Source of the DNA: Methylomicrobium sp035916875
GTDB lineage: Bacteria; Pseudomonadota; Gammaproteobacteria; Methylococcales; Methylomonadaceae
Direction: 5' to 3'
Length of the DNA: 26,360 bases
Assembly: GCF_035916875.1 (NCBI RefSeq)
Contig: NZ_JAXUHN010000051.1
Span: forward strand, 1 to 26,360
Part shown: positions 16,801 to 24,554 of the stretch, in pieces
How positions within the stretch are numbered: the first letter of the stretch is position 1
Layout: each line of letters begins with the position of its first letter
Translations under genes and position numbers: made by a program
Notes under the pieces: generated by a model
Database searches by the model: none
What the model was told of the DNA's origin: nothing
The model's input: only the letters and a program-made list of their open reading frames with translations

Positions 16801-17131
16801 GCGCAGGCAGTGTCGATTGCAAATAAAACCATATATTATCTCATAAATTGTGTATTTTTAATATGCGATAAGCCAAGGGTTTATTCACTCATGCCATCAA
16901 TGTGGCTTTGACAGTAAGTCAGGATAAGTCCAGAGAACTTTAGTTCAAGCAATTTTTGTGCCGCCATTAAGTTTATCATCGATGGACGCGCAAAAAGCCA
17001 CAGACCCAACAAAGTAATTGCTTTATTCCTGGATATTACCCGCTTAACTCCAGTAAGTGTTGGGAAATGCTTGGGGGATAACAACAGTTTGGGGGGTGTA
17101 AACCCCCACCACACATCCAATTGCCGGCGTA
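16801..17131. other. Intergenic region upstream of the exporter operon
   Basis: 331 bases between the small ORF after nfeD and the ABC exporter start, all genes on the minus strand. An AT-rich block at about 16825-16865 holds GATAAT-like sequence that could be a -10 box, without a convincing -35. ORFs here (for example 16881-17135, minus) have no domain-like sequence. A GC hairpin at 17092-17107 is described separately. Nothing else is supported. Confidence 0.5.
17092..17107 (-). terminator. GC hairpin after the nfeD-linked small ORF
   Basis: On the minus strand GGGGG, a six-base TTTACA loop and CCCCC form a compact stem about 25 bases after the stop of the 37-codon ORF. It is followed by CAAACTGTTGTT, which has no true U-run. 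Its position suits the end of the SPFH-nfeD operon, but termination strength is doubtful. Confidence 0.3.
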
Positions 17132-17245
17132 TCACTCAGCCGGTAGAACCTTGTCAATCGATTTGGCGATTGATTGAGCCTGGCGACTTCCATCCTCTTC
17201 TGCCGCGGGTTTGCGTTTAAGGACATACTTGCCGCCCTGGGGCAT
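17132..17245 (-). CDS. Small basic protein coupled to nfeD (37 residues)
   Basis: Encodes a 37-residue charged peptide opening MPQGGKYVLKRKPAAEEDG and ending IDKVLPAE. I recognise no family. Its ATG shares one base with the nfeD stop (TAATG), the classic layout for translational coupling, and GAGAAAG lies a short distance upstream. There is no signal peptide or membrane segment, so it would be cytosolic. A hairpin lies 25 bases after its stop. It could be a partner of the SPFH/NfeD complex or a chance ORF; conservation in relatives would decide. Confidence 0.4.
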   Translation of the reverse strand: MPQGGKYVLKRKPAAEEDGSRQAQSIAKSIDKVLPAE

Positions 17246-17688
17246 TATTCGACTTTCTCGACCTCGAACACGGTGCCGTTTACCGAAACAACCCGGACTT
17301 TTGATTGAATGGAGCAATCGGGGCCGTGAACTTTCCAAATCGAGTCGTCCACTTTGATCTTGCCCTGCCCGTTTTCGATCGGCTCATGGAGATTGAAAAC
17401 CCGGCCGATGTATTGCGCGCCGCGTTTGTTCAAGAGCGGGCGATCGGTTTCTATCGGGTGGACTTTAACATAAAACCGCCAGGCCGCGATGGCAGCGATC
17501 GATAACACCGAAAACTCGAAGATTTGAAAGTTTTCAGGCGTCGCCGGAAACAGCAGGACCAGACAACCGGTCACAAAGCCCGCCGCTGACATCCACAAGA
17601 AAAAGAAGCCCGGCACGACCAATTCGATCACCAATAGGATCAGCGCCAATATCCACCAGTACCAGAATACAAAAACCATTTCGCTCAT
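17245..17688 (-). CDS. NfeD family membrane protein
   Basis: About 147 residues. Hydrophobic segments at about 6-25 (FWYWWILALILLVIELVVPG), 28-47 (FFLWMSAAGFVTGCLVLLF) and 55-70 (FEFSVLSIAAIAAW) precede a soluble C-terminal OB-fold-like domain (IGRVFNLHEPIENGQGKIKV, VRVVSVNGTVFEVEKV). This is the short, protease-lacking NfeD form (YbbK/QmcA partner type), which associates with SPFH proteins in membrane microdomains; the exact function is not settled. ATG at 17688 is preceded by AGGAAAAAGCG and lies 10 bases after the SPFH gene stop, so the longer frame to 17745 is rejected. Second gene of the SPFH-nfeD operon. Confidence 0.88.
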   Translation of the reverse strand: MSEMVFVFWYWWILALILLVIELVVPGFFFLWMSAAGFVTGCLVLLFPATPENFQIFEFSVLSIAAIAAWRFYVKVHPIETDRPLLNKRGAQYIGRVFNLHEPIENGQGKIKVDDSIWKVHGPDCSIQSKVRVVSVNGTVFEVEKVE

Positions 17689-17698
17689 CGCTTTTTCC

Positions 17699-18628
17699 TC
17701 ATGTTCCTTTGGCATTTTTGCCGATCGCTTCCCTGGCCAGCTCACTGATCCCGCCTAATGCGCCGATCACGCTCGAGGCTTCTAGTGGCATGAAAATCAG
17801 CTTGCCGTTTTCGGCGGAAGCAATTTTTTGCAATGCGTCGATGTATTTTTGCGCGACGAAATAATTGACCGCTTGAATATCGCCCTTGCCGATCGCCTCG
17901 GATACCATCAGGGTCGCCCTGGCTTCGGCCTGCGCCAAGCGCTCGCGCGCATCGGCATCCCGGTAAGCCGCTTCCTTGCGGCCTTCCGCTTCCAGAATGG
18001 CAGCCTGTTGAGCGCCTTCGGCGCGCAAAATTTCGGATTGCCTGAGACCTTCCGCTTCCAGAATCGATGCGCGTTTCAGGCGTTCCGCCTTCATTTGCCG
18101 CCCCATCGCTTCGACCAAATCCTTCGGCGGCGCGATGTCCTTGATTTCGATGCGGGTGGCTTTGATGCCCCAAGGGGTCGTGGCGTCGTCGACCACTGTC
18201 AGCAAACGCGCATTGATATCGTCGCGCCGGGACAAGAGCTCATCCAGGTCCATCGAGCCCATCACCGTCCGGATATTGGTCATCACCAGGTTCAAAATCG
18301 CCCAATCCAGGTTGCTGACTTCATAGGCGGCCTTGGCTGCGTCCATGACCTGGTAAAACACCACGCCATCCACGGTCACCATCGCATTGTCCTTGGTAAT
18401 CACTTCCTGCGATGGCACGTCCATCACCTGTTCCATCATGACCATTCTACGGCCAACCCGATCGACTAACGGAATAATGATATTTAATCCCGGAGTCAGC
18501 GTATTGGTATATCGGCCAAACCGTTCGATCGTATATTCCATGCCTTGAGGAACCGATTTGACGGCAAGAAATACACCTAGTACTGCTAAAACCAATAACG
18601 CTAATACAAAAATCCCAAAACCACCCAT
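17699..18628 (-). CDS. SPFH/stomatin-prohibitin family protein (QmcA-type)
   Basis: A 309-residue membrane-anchored protein. The N-terminal helix (about 3-23) precedes VPQGMEYTIERFGRYTNTLT and PGLNIIIPLVDRVGRRMVMM, signatures of the stomatin/paraslipin group. The SPFH domain runs to about 190, with DVPSQEVITKDNAMVTVDGV and TPWGIKATRIEIKDI. An Ala/Glu-rich helical stretch (ILEAEGLRQSEILRAEGAQQ) follows, where homologues oligomerise into ring-shaped cages. The C-terminus ends LGGISELAREAIGKNAKGT. E. coli QmcA is paired with an NfeD homologue in the same way. GAGGAGG lies five bases before the ATG, a very strong ribosome binding site. No promoter was resolved in the upstream 400 bases. Confidence 0.9.
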   Translation of the reverse strand: MGGFGIFVLALLVLAVLGVFLAVKSVPQGMEYTIERFGRYTNTLTPGLNIIIPLVDRVGRRMVMMEQVMDVPSQEVITKDNAMVTVDGVVFYQVMDAAKAAYEVSNLDWAILNLVMTNIRTVMGSMDLDELLSRRDDINARLLTVVDDATTPWGIKATRIEIKDIAPPKDLVEAMGRQMKAERLKRASILEAEGLRQSEILRAEGAQQAAILEAEGRKEAAYRDADARERLAQAEARATLMVSEAIGKGDIQAVNYFVAQKYIDALQKIASAENGKLIFMPLEASSVIGALGGISELAREAIGKNAKGT

Positions 18629-19063
18629 GAGGCCTCCTCAATTGCTAGGTAAAAAACTCATGTAAAGAATAGACTACCGACCGATACGAACCTATCTGTC
18701 TTTAGTTAAAAACTCAGCAAGTCTTTGTCCCTATACCCCTAAATCTTTACACATAAACACAGATATTCCTTATTAATCAATAGCGTACAAAGAACATCAA
18801 CATCTTTGATTTTATTGGAATCTTTTGACTTCCGCATAAAGATGCCTTATACCATAAGAAACCGCCGACTCTCCATCATAAACTTTATTCACCGCCGCGC
18901 CGGGAACGAGCGTTTATGGGAATCCAATCCACTCTCATTGAATCATTGGCTCTGCGCAAGGATTAATATCGCCTCTGGATAATGGTATAGTATAAGGTTA
19001 CAAACGGCCGGTTCCGCCTCTTCCGTTGCGCCCGGCTTTGAGCAATTTTTCAGGAAATTCAAC
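18629..19063. other. Divergent intergenic region between SPFH and small membrane protein genes
   Basis: 435 bases of AT-rich sequence separating two divergently transcribed genes. The right end carries a candidate plus-strand promoter (18963-18991). No ORF with a credible start or domain is present. No RNA gene, repeat or clear promoter for the SPFH gene was recognised in 18660-18950. Confidence 0.5.
18963..18991 (+). promoter_or_regulatory. Candidate promoter of the small membrane protein gene
   Basis: TTAATA (18963-18968; four of six to TTGACA), a 17-base spacer, then TATAGT (18986-18991; five of six to TATAAT). The start point would be near 18999, about 65 bases before the ATG at 19064. 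The -10 match is good and the -35 match only fair. Confidence 0.4.
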
Positions 19064-19357
19064 ATGGTATTTTATTCTTTCCACATGGCGGCATTTACGG
19101 TTCTTTTCTTCATCATTGGCATGATCAAACCGAAATGGATACTCTTTTTTTTGAAGGAACCAACCCGCTTTATGGTCCTGATGATCACGCCGATTTTGAT
19201 CATGATTACCGTCACCATGTACGGCGAAGGACTCAAACGAGAAAAAGAAGAGAAGGCGCTAAAGGAAAGCCCTGCGAAAATCGCGGAACCCGCCCCGGTG
19301 CCTGTCCCAACTCCCGCTACGGATACTGCGCCAAGCGTTCCGGCACCCAGCAAATAG
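19064..19357 (+). CDS. Small two-helix membrane protein with proline-rich tail (unknown)
   Basis: A 97-residue protein that I do not recognise. Two hydrophobic segments, about 5-20 (SFHMAAFTVLFFIIGM) and 35-53 (RFMVLMITPILIMITVTMYG), flank a short KPKWILFFLKEPT loop. A charged stretch (LKREKEEKALKESPAK) and a Pro/Ala/Thr-rich tail (APVPVPTPATDTAPS) follow. The tail could span periplasm or cytoplasm; topology cannot be fixed by eye. AGGA lies eight bases before the ATG. It is a single gene with its own candidate promoter, followed by a palindrome-rich gap before the ribF cluster. Confidence 0.75.
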   Translation: MVFYSFHMAAFTVLFFIIGMIKPKWILFFLKEPTRFMVLMITPILIMITVTMYGEGLKREKEEKALKESPAKIAEPAPVPVPTPATDTAPSVPAPSK

Positions 19358-19362
19358 TAAAA

Positions 19363-19400
19363 CCCCATTATGGGGGAGACTTATTCCGCCTCCATAATGG
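19363..19400 (+). repeat. Overlapping palindromes after the small membrane protein gene
   Basis: CCCCATTATGGGG (19363-19375) is a near-perfect palindrome. The overlapping segment CCATTATGG(GG)GAG (19365-19378) can instead pair with CTCCATAATGG at 19390-19400. The two hairpins exclude each other. No U-run follows, so intrinsic termination is doubtful. They start five bases after the stop codon and may mark the 3' end of that transcript. Confidence 0.45.
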
Positions 19401-19444
19401 AATGTTCGAAATAGCATGTGGCGCGTACCCTACCAGGCTAATCA

Positions 19445-19453
19445 TGATAGAAT
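19445..19453 (+). promoter_or_regulatory. Candidate extended -10 promoter of the ribF-ileS-lspA cluster
   Basis: TGATAGAAT: TAGAAT at 19448-19453 matches TATAAT in five of six, with TG one base upstream, the extended -10 form. No good -35 hexamer is seen at the usual spacing, as is common for extended -10 promoters. Transcription would start near 19460, only about 19 bases before the ATG at 19479, so the 37-codon ORF would be the first translated unit. Confidence 0.4.
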
Positions 19454-19478
19454 CGGATGTTTTAATTGAAGGAAACGC

Positions 19479-19592
19479 ATGATCCGTGCCTTTTCCGAGC
19501 CCGCCGCGCAAGATCAGTCGTTGCCCGGTTGCATGCCGACGGGACTGATTCTGACTCGCCCCGCTGTTTTGAAACGTATGCCATGCGAGTGA
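19479..19592 (+). CDS. 37-residue upstream ORF overlapping ribF
   Basis: Encodes a 37-residue peptide opening MIRAFSEPAAQDQSLPGCMP. GAAGGA lies six bases before the ATG, a much better ribosome binding site than that of ribF itself. The stop TGA at 19590-19592 lies inside the first codons of ribF, whose ATG is at 19583, so ribosomes ending here could restart on ribF. I recognise no family. It may be a leader peptide tuning ribF translation, a real small protein, or a chance ORF. Confidence 0.4.
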   Translation: MIRAFSEPAAQDQSLPGCMPTGLILTRPAVLKRMPCE

Positions 19593-20536
19593 TCAGAGGC
19601 TTATCCCATCTAGAGCCGCTCGATCGGGGCTGCGTGCTGACCATCGGAAATTTTGACGGCCTGCATTTGGGCCATCGCGCGGTGATCGAGAAACTGGCAG
19701 AGAAAGGCCGGGCGACAGGCCTGCCAGTCGCGGTGATGATTTTCGAGCCACAGCCTTTGGAGTATTTTCTCGGCGATAACGCGCCCTCGCGGCTGATGCG
19801 CCTCCGGGAAAAAGTGATCGATTTTGCCGAGCTTCCGGTCGATTATTTGCTGGTCGCGCGTTTCAACAGGCAGTTTGCGAATCTGGACGCCGAAGATTTC
19901 ATCGATGACATTCTGATCAAGAAATTGAACGTCAGGCATCTGGTGATCGGCGATGATTTTCATTTCGGCAAGGCCCGGCGCGGCAACTTCGCGATGCTAC
20001 AGGAAAAAGGCCGGCAATGGGGTTTTTCGGTCGAGGACACCGGCTCATTGCATGTCGATGGCCTCCGGGTCAGCAGCACATTGATTCGGGATGCGTTGAC
20101 GACCGGCAACCTTAAGCAGGCGGAACAATTGCTGGGCCACAGCTATTCGGTCTGCGGCCGTATCGTGCATGGCGAAAAACGCGGGAGAGCGCTCGGCTTT
20201 CCGACCGCGAACATCAAATTGCACAGAAAGAATACTCCCTTACAGGGCGTTTTCGCGGTCACGATGACCGGGCTCGGCGCGAAAGCCATTCAGGGCATCG
20301 CGAACGTCGGTACGCGGCCGACCGTTGACGGCGGTTCGAAAGTGATCCTCGAAACGCATTTGTTCAATTTTAACCAAGAAATTTACGGGCGTTATGTGGA
20401 AGTGCATTTCAAGCACAAAATTCGCGATGAAATGCGTTTCCATTCCCTCGAAAAACTGAAGGCCCAGATCGAGAAAGATGTGGCCGCAACTCAAAAGATT
20501 TTTGCCGATTCGAAAGCTTATGACTATGGATTATAA
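19583..20536 (+). CDS. ribF: Bifunctional riboflavin kinase/FAD synthetase
   Basis: About 317 residues. It makes FMN from riboflavin and FAD from FMN, using ATP. The N-terminal nucleotidyltransferase domain has GNFDGLHLGHR (about 22-32) and VIGDDFHFGKARRGN, then VSSTLIRDAL. The C-terminal flavokinase domain has GRALGFPTANIKL, GVFAVTM, GIANVGTRPTV and an acidic/aromatic stretch (ETHLFNFNQEIYGRYVEVHF). The length matches the family (310-320). The frame extends upstream to a TTG at 19466, but ATG at 19583 gives the usual MRVIRGLSHL start. The upstream 37-codon ORF overlaps this start. Its 3' end overlaps ileS by 11 bases, the common gammaproteobacterial ribF-ileS-lspA order. Confidence 0.95.
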   Translation: MRVIRGLSHLEPLDRGCVLTIGNFDGLHLGHRAVIEKLAEKGRATGLPVAVMIFEPQPLEYFLGDNAPSRLMRLREKVIDFAELPVDYLLVARFNRQFANLDAEDFIDDILIKKLNVRHLVIGDDFHFGKARRGNFAMLQEKGRQWGFSVEDTGSLHVDGLRVSSTLIRDALTTGNLKQAEQLLGHSYSVCGRIVHGEKRGRALGFPTANIKLHRKNTPLQGVFAVTMTGLGAKAIQGIANVGTRPTVDGGSKVILETHLFNFNQEIYGRYVEVHFKHKIRDEMRFHSLEKLKAQIEKDVAATQKIFADSKAYDYGL

Positions 20537-23345
20537 AAAAACGCTCAATTTACCGACGACCGCTTTCCCGATGAAAGCGAACCTGGCGCAGCGCGAGCCG
20601 GAACGGTTAAAGATCTGGAACGAGTCCAAGCTGTATCACAAAATCCGCGAAGCGGCGGCCGGGCGCCCGAAATTCGTGCTGCATGACGGTCCTCCATATG
20701 CAAACGGCGAAATCCATATCGGCCACGCGGTCAACAAAGTATTAAAGGATATCATCGTCAAATCGAAGACGCTGGCCGGTTTCGATGCGCCTTATGTGCC
20801 GGGCTGGGATTGCCACGGCTTGCCGATCGAACTGATGGTCGAAAAGAAAATCGGCAAAGCCGGCGTCAAGGTATCGTCCGCCGCGTTCCGCAAGGCCTGC
20901 CGCGAGTATGCCGGCAAGCAGGTCGCGCTGCAAAAAGAGGCCTTTGTCCGGCTCGGCATTCTCGGCGACTGGGACAATCCTTATCTGACGATGGATTTTG
21001 CGTTTGAAGCGGACATCGTGCGCTCGCTCGGCAAGATCGTCGCGAAAGGCCATATCGCGCATGGAGCCAAACCGGTGCACTGGTGCACCGATTGCGGCTC
21101 CGCGCTGGCCGAAGCGGAAGTCGAATACGAAGACAAGCACTCGCCGGCGATCGACGTGCGTTTTGAAGTGGTCGATCCGGCCGCTTTCCTGGCCAATTGC
21201 CACCATGTCAGCGAAGGCGAAGGCCCGCTGTCGGTGGTGATCTGGACCACCACACCGTGGACCTTGCCTGCAAACCAGGGCGTCGCCTTGAATCCCGAAC
21301 TCGATTACGCGGTCGTGCAATGCGAAAAAGACGGCGTCAAGGAACGGCTGGTCGTCGCCGAAGCGTTGCTGAAGGATGCGATGTCGCGCTACGACATCGA
21401 CAATCCGCAGGTGATCGCCTACTGCAAGGGCGCCGCGCTCGAACATCAGCTACTGCAACACCCTTTCTACAAACGGCAAGTGCCGATCATCCTCGGCGAT
21501 CATGTCACGACCGATGCAGGTACCGGCGCCGTACATACCGCACCCGGCCATGGTCAGGAGGACTATACTGCAGGACTAAAATACGGGCTGCCGGTCGATA
21601 ATCCGGTTGGCGGCGACGGCGTGTTTTTACCGAATACCGAACTGTTCGCCGGCGAACATGTGTTCAAGGCAAACACACACGTGCTGGAAGTGCTGGAGGC
21701 GAAAGGCAAGCTCTTGCATCACCATGCTATTCAGCATAGCTATCCGCATTGCTGGCGGCATAAAACGCCGATTATTTTCCGCGCAACGCCTCAATGGTTC
21801 ATCTCGATGGAGAAGAACCGGCTGCGCGAGACCGCTTTAACCGAAGTCAAACGCGTCACCTGGATTCCGGACTGGGGCCAGGCGCGCATCGAAAGCATGT
21901 TGAACGGACGTCCCGACTGGTGTATTTCCCGGCAGCGCACCTGGGGAGTTCCAATCACGTTCTTCATTCACAAAGGAAGCGGCGAACTGCACCCGCGCAC
22001 GATCGAACTGATCGAGCAAATCGCCAAACGAATCGAGGTGCGCGGCATCGATGCCTGGTTCGATCTTGATCCCGCCGAATTGTTGGGAGACGACGCCGCG
22101 TTTTACGACAAGATCAACGATACGCTCGATGTCTGGTTCGACTCCGGCGTGACCCATTCCTGCGTGCTAGACCGCCGCGAGCAATTGACCTTCCCGGCCG
22201 ACCTGTATCTGGAAGGCTCGGATCAGCATCGCGGCTGGTTCCAGTCATCCCTGCTGACGTCGATCGCGATGAACGATGTCGCACCTTACAAATCGGTGTT
22301 GACGCACGGTTTTACGGTTGATGCGGACGGCAAGAAAATGTCCAAATCGAAAGGCAATGTGATTGCGCCGCAATCGGTGATGAAAGGCCTCGGTGCGGAC
22401 ATTTTGCGCTTGTGGGTTGCCTCGGCCGATTACCGCGGCGAAATGACCGTGTCGGATGAAATTTTGAACCGGGCCGCCGACGGCTATCGCCGCCTCAGAA
22501 ATACCGCGCGCTTTTTGCTGTCGAATCTGAACGACTTCGACCCGGCGCAGCATTTAGTCGAAACCGGTAAGCTGCTTGCCCTGGACCGCTGGATCATGGA
22601 CCGCGCCTGGCAGTTGCAGGAAGAGATCAAGGCGGCTTATGAAAGCTATCAATTCCAGTCGATTTATCAGAAAGTGCATCACTTTTGCGTGATCGACCTC
22701 GGCGGCTTTTATCTGGATGTGGTCAAGGACCGTCAATACACCGCAAAAACCGACGGTCTGGCCCGGCGTTCCGCGCAAACCGCGATGTATCACATACTCG
22801 AAGCCCTGGTCCGCTGGCTGGCGCCCATCGTCAGCTATACCGCCGATGAAATATGGCGCTTTATGCCGGGCCAACGCAGCGAATCGGTTTTCCTCGAAAC
22901 CTGGTATTCGGGGTTGACTCAACTGGGCGCCGATGCTGCGATTAATCGCGACACATGGCAAACAGTGGTGGCCGTGCGCACTGTCGTCAGCAAGGAACTC
23001 GAAAAAAGCCGCGCGAAAGGCGACATCGGCGCCTCATTAAATGCGGAGGTCGAACTGTATTGCAGCGACGGCTATTTCGACGCATTGAACCTGCTGGCCG
23101 GCGAACTGCACTTTGTGCTGATCACCTCCGGGGCCTCGGTGATCGCCGAACAATTCTGCCCGGACGATGCGGCTTTAACCGACATTCCAGGCGTTCGCGT
23201 CAAGGTGATCGTCTCTGAACAGCCAAAATGCGTGCGCTGCTGGCATCAGCGTTATGATGTCGGCGAACATGCGGATCATCCCGAATTGTGCGGACGCTGC
23301 GTCGAAAACGTTGCCGGCGACGGCGAAAACCGTCAATTTGCGTGA
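20526..23345 (+). CDS. ileS: Isoleucine-tRNA ligase
   Basis: About 939 residues, matching E. coli IleS (938). It charges tRNA-Ile and edits misactivated valine. Signatures: HDGPPYANGEIHIGH with the HIGH motif at 64-67; the KMSKS loop DGKKMSKSKGN near 604-608; a CP1 editing domain with WTTTPWTLPANQGVALNP and TGAVHTAPGHGQEDY; and a C-terminal zinc site, CVRCW then CGRCVENV. The start at 20526 (MDYKKTLNLPTTAFPM) aligns with the usual MSDYKxTLNLP opening; ATG at 20520 is two codons earlier and also possible. The gene begins inside the last codons of ribF, and lspA starts two bases past its stop, so the three genes are probably co-translated. Confidence 0.97.
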   Translation: MDYKKTLNLPTTAFPMKANLAQREPERLKIWNESKLYHKIREAAAGRPKFVLHDGPPYANGEIHIGHAVNKVLKDIIVKSKTLAGFDAPYVPGWDCHGLPIELMVEKKIGKAGVKVSSAAFRKACREYAGKQVALQKEAFVRLGILGDWDNPYLTMDFAFEADIVRSLGKIVAKGHIAHGAKPVHWCTDCGSALAEAEVEYEDKHSPAIDVRFEVVDPAAFLANCHHVSEGEGPLSVVIWTTTPWTLPANQGVALNPELDYAVVQCEKDGVKERLVVAEALLKDAMSRYDIDNPQVIAYCKGAALEHQLLQHPFYKRQVPIILGDHVTTDAGTGAVHTAPGHGQEDYTAGLKYGLPVDNPVGGDGVFLPNTELFAGEHVFKANTHVLEVLEAKGKLLHHHAIQHSYPHCWRHKTPIIFRATPQWFISMEKNRLRETALTEVKRVTWIPDWGQARIESMLNGRPDWCISRQRTWGVPITFFIHKGSGELHPRTIELIEQIAKRIEVRGIDAWFDLDPAELLGDDAAFYDKINDTLDVWFDSGVTHSCVLDRREQLTFPADLYLEGSDQHRGWFQSSLLTSIAMNDVAPYKSVLTHGFTVDADGKKMSKSKGNVIAPQSVMKGLGADILRLWVASADYRGEMTVSDEILNRAADGYRRLRNTARFLLSNLNDFDPAQHLVETGKLLALDRWIMDRAWQLQEEIKAAYESYQFQSIYQKVHHFCVIDLGGFYLDVVKDRQYTAKTDGLARRSAQTAMYHILEALVRWLAPIVSYTADEIWRFMPGQRSESVFLETWYSGLTQLGADAAINRDTWQTVVAVRTVVSKELEKSRAKGDIGASLNAEVELYCSDGYFDALNLLAGELHFVLITSGASVIAEQFCPDDAALTDIPGVRVKVIVSEQPKCVRCWHQRYDVGEHADHPELCGRCVENVAGDGENRQFA

Positions 23346-23347
23346 TC

Positions 23348-23827
23348 ATGCCGATGTTGAAATGGCTTTGGTTAACCCTGTTCGCGGTGCTGCTCGATCA
23401 GGGCAGCAAATTGGCGATCGACGCCTCGATGCGTTTGTACGAATCGATTCCGGTCATGCCGTATTTCAATCTGACTTATGTGCATAATACCGGCGCGGCG
23501 TTCAGCTTTTTGAGCGAGGCTGGCGGCTGGCAGCGCTGGTTTTTTTCTGGTCTTGCGCTGGCAATCAGCATCGGCATCACGATCTGGCTTGCCAAACTGC
23601 AAAAGCATGAGAATCTACTCGCGGCCGCATTGGCTTTGATTCTAGGCGGTGCGTTCGGCAATCTGATCGATCGGGTGGCTTACGGCTATGTAATCGATTT
23701 TATCGATGTGTATTACTTGAACAAGCACTTTCCTGCTTTCAATATCGCCGACTCGGCGATCAATCTGGGCGTGTTTCTGATGCTGGCCGAATCGTTCGGC
23801 TGGTTTGGCGCGGCAAAAAAAGAATAA
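23348..23827 (+). CDS. lspA: Lipoprotein signal peptidase (signal peptidase II)
   Basis: About 159 residues with four transmembrane segments. It cleaves prolipoprotein signal peptides in the inner membrane. Family blocks are present: LDQGSKLAI, YVHNTGAAFSFL, LGGAFGNLIDRVAYGYVIDF and FPAFNIADSAINLG. The aspartate dyad is probably Asp117 (VIDF) and Asp135 (NIAD). ATG at 23348 lies two bases after the ileS stop; the longer frame from 23288 would run into ileS and adds an Arg-rich, non-family N-terminus, so it is rejected. Third gene of the ribF-ileS-lspA unit. The fkpB and ispH genes that follow in many relatives are absent; rlpA-like and lnt converge on it instead. Confidence 0.95.
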   Translation: MPMLKWLWLTLFAVLLDQGSKLAIDASMRLYESIPVMPYFNLTYVHNTGAAFSFLSEAGGWQRWFFSGLALAISIGITIWLAKLQKHENLLAAALALILGGAFGNLIDRVAYGYVIDFIDVYYLNKHFPAFNIADSAINLGVFLMLAESFGWFGAAKKE

Positions 23828-23893
23828 GTCAATATCCTTGTCTTAAACAATGAGTGACTCTGGAGGGAATGACTCAGTCAATATCACTGTCTT
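23827..23893. repeat. Imperfect 18-bp direct repeat between lspA and rlpA-like ends
   Basis: AGTCAATATCCTTGTCTT at 23827-23844 and AGTCAATATCACTGTCTT at 23876-23893 match in 16 of 18 positions and start 49 bases apart. The first copy begins at the last base of the lspA stop; the second covers the last codons of the rlpA-like gene. The spacer holds TGAGT and ACTCA, which can pair. It may be a trace of a short tandem duplication of the rlpA-like 3' end. No terminator with a U-run separates the two convergent genes. Confidence 0.5.
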
Positions 23894-24425
23894 GACCTCC
23901 AATATATTCGACTTTGACTTTTGCCAACCCGCGAATTCCTATTTTTCTTGCAGCAGCCATCGATAAATCGATCAGCCTGCCCTGCTTAAAAGGGCCTCTG
24001 TCATTGACCAGAACGTTAACCGAACGGCCATTATGAAGATTCGTCACTCTGACTTTGCAAGGTAATGGCAAGGTTTTATGTGCAGCGGTCAGGTTTTGTG
24101 GCCTAAACCGCGCCCCAATGGCTGTCCGATTCCCTGATTCCGAACCGTACCAGGACGCCGTACCAAATTCTTTATAGCCCGCGGCAGAGGTCATTGGATA
24201 ATAAGTGCGCCCTCTAACCCGATAAGGCCGATTATAGGCGGCTTTGTGTCTGTAATTTTCAGCGTGCTGGACTTTGGGTCTCGGTTGATACAATGCTGGC
24301 GATACGGCTTGCTTGGTGGCACACCCGTTAAACAAAACCGCACTTAACACGATGCATGATAGAGCCGTCTTCTTTTGAAAAATCTGAGAATAAGTGAACA
24401 CTGATATAGCTCGGCAACAAAGCAT
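23874..24425 (-). CDS. RlpA-like double-psi beta-barrel lipoprotein
   Basis: A 183-residue protein. The N-terminal hydrophobic segment ends at LFNGC (Cys35), a slightly atypical lipobox, so it is probably a lipoprotein. After a basic linker with two YRxR-type stretches comes the RlpA-like domain at about 86-175: FGTASWYGSESGNRT, RPQNLTAAHKTLPLPCKVRV, NGRSVNVLVNDRGPF and GRLIDLSMAAARKIGI. The aspartate of NDRGPF (142) and His116 are kept. The Glu expected in the family's TANGE-type segment is Ala105 (TAIGA), so lytic transglycosylase activity is uncertain. There is no C-terminal SPOR domain. AGAAGG lies six bases before the ATG. It sits between lspA (convergent) and lnt (same strand, 129-base gap). 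Confidence 0.82.
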   Translation of the reverse strand: MLCCRAISVFTYSQIFQKKTALSCIVLSAVLFNGCATKQAVSPALYQPRPKVQHAENYRHKAAYNRPYRVRGRTYYPMTSAAGYKEFGTASWYGSESGNRTAIGARFRPQNLTAAHKTLPLPCKVRVTNLHNGRSVNVLVNDRGPFKQGRLIDLSMAAARKIGIRGLAKVKVEYIGGQDSDID

Positions 24426-24554
24426 TAAAAACCTTCTGCAATATAAAACATAAGTCTTATTATTTGCTTAAATATCAAGAGTGAGTACCGGAGATATTTA
24501 CTAGCAAAGCCGCATAAGTTATGGAATTGCACTGATGAGTTGAACCCAAGTGAT

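Noticed and set aside
16881..17135. 84-codon minus-strand ORF as an insertion-sequence remnant
   Set aside because: No transposase motif, no terminal inverted repeats or target duplication seen.
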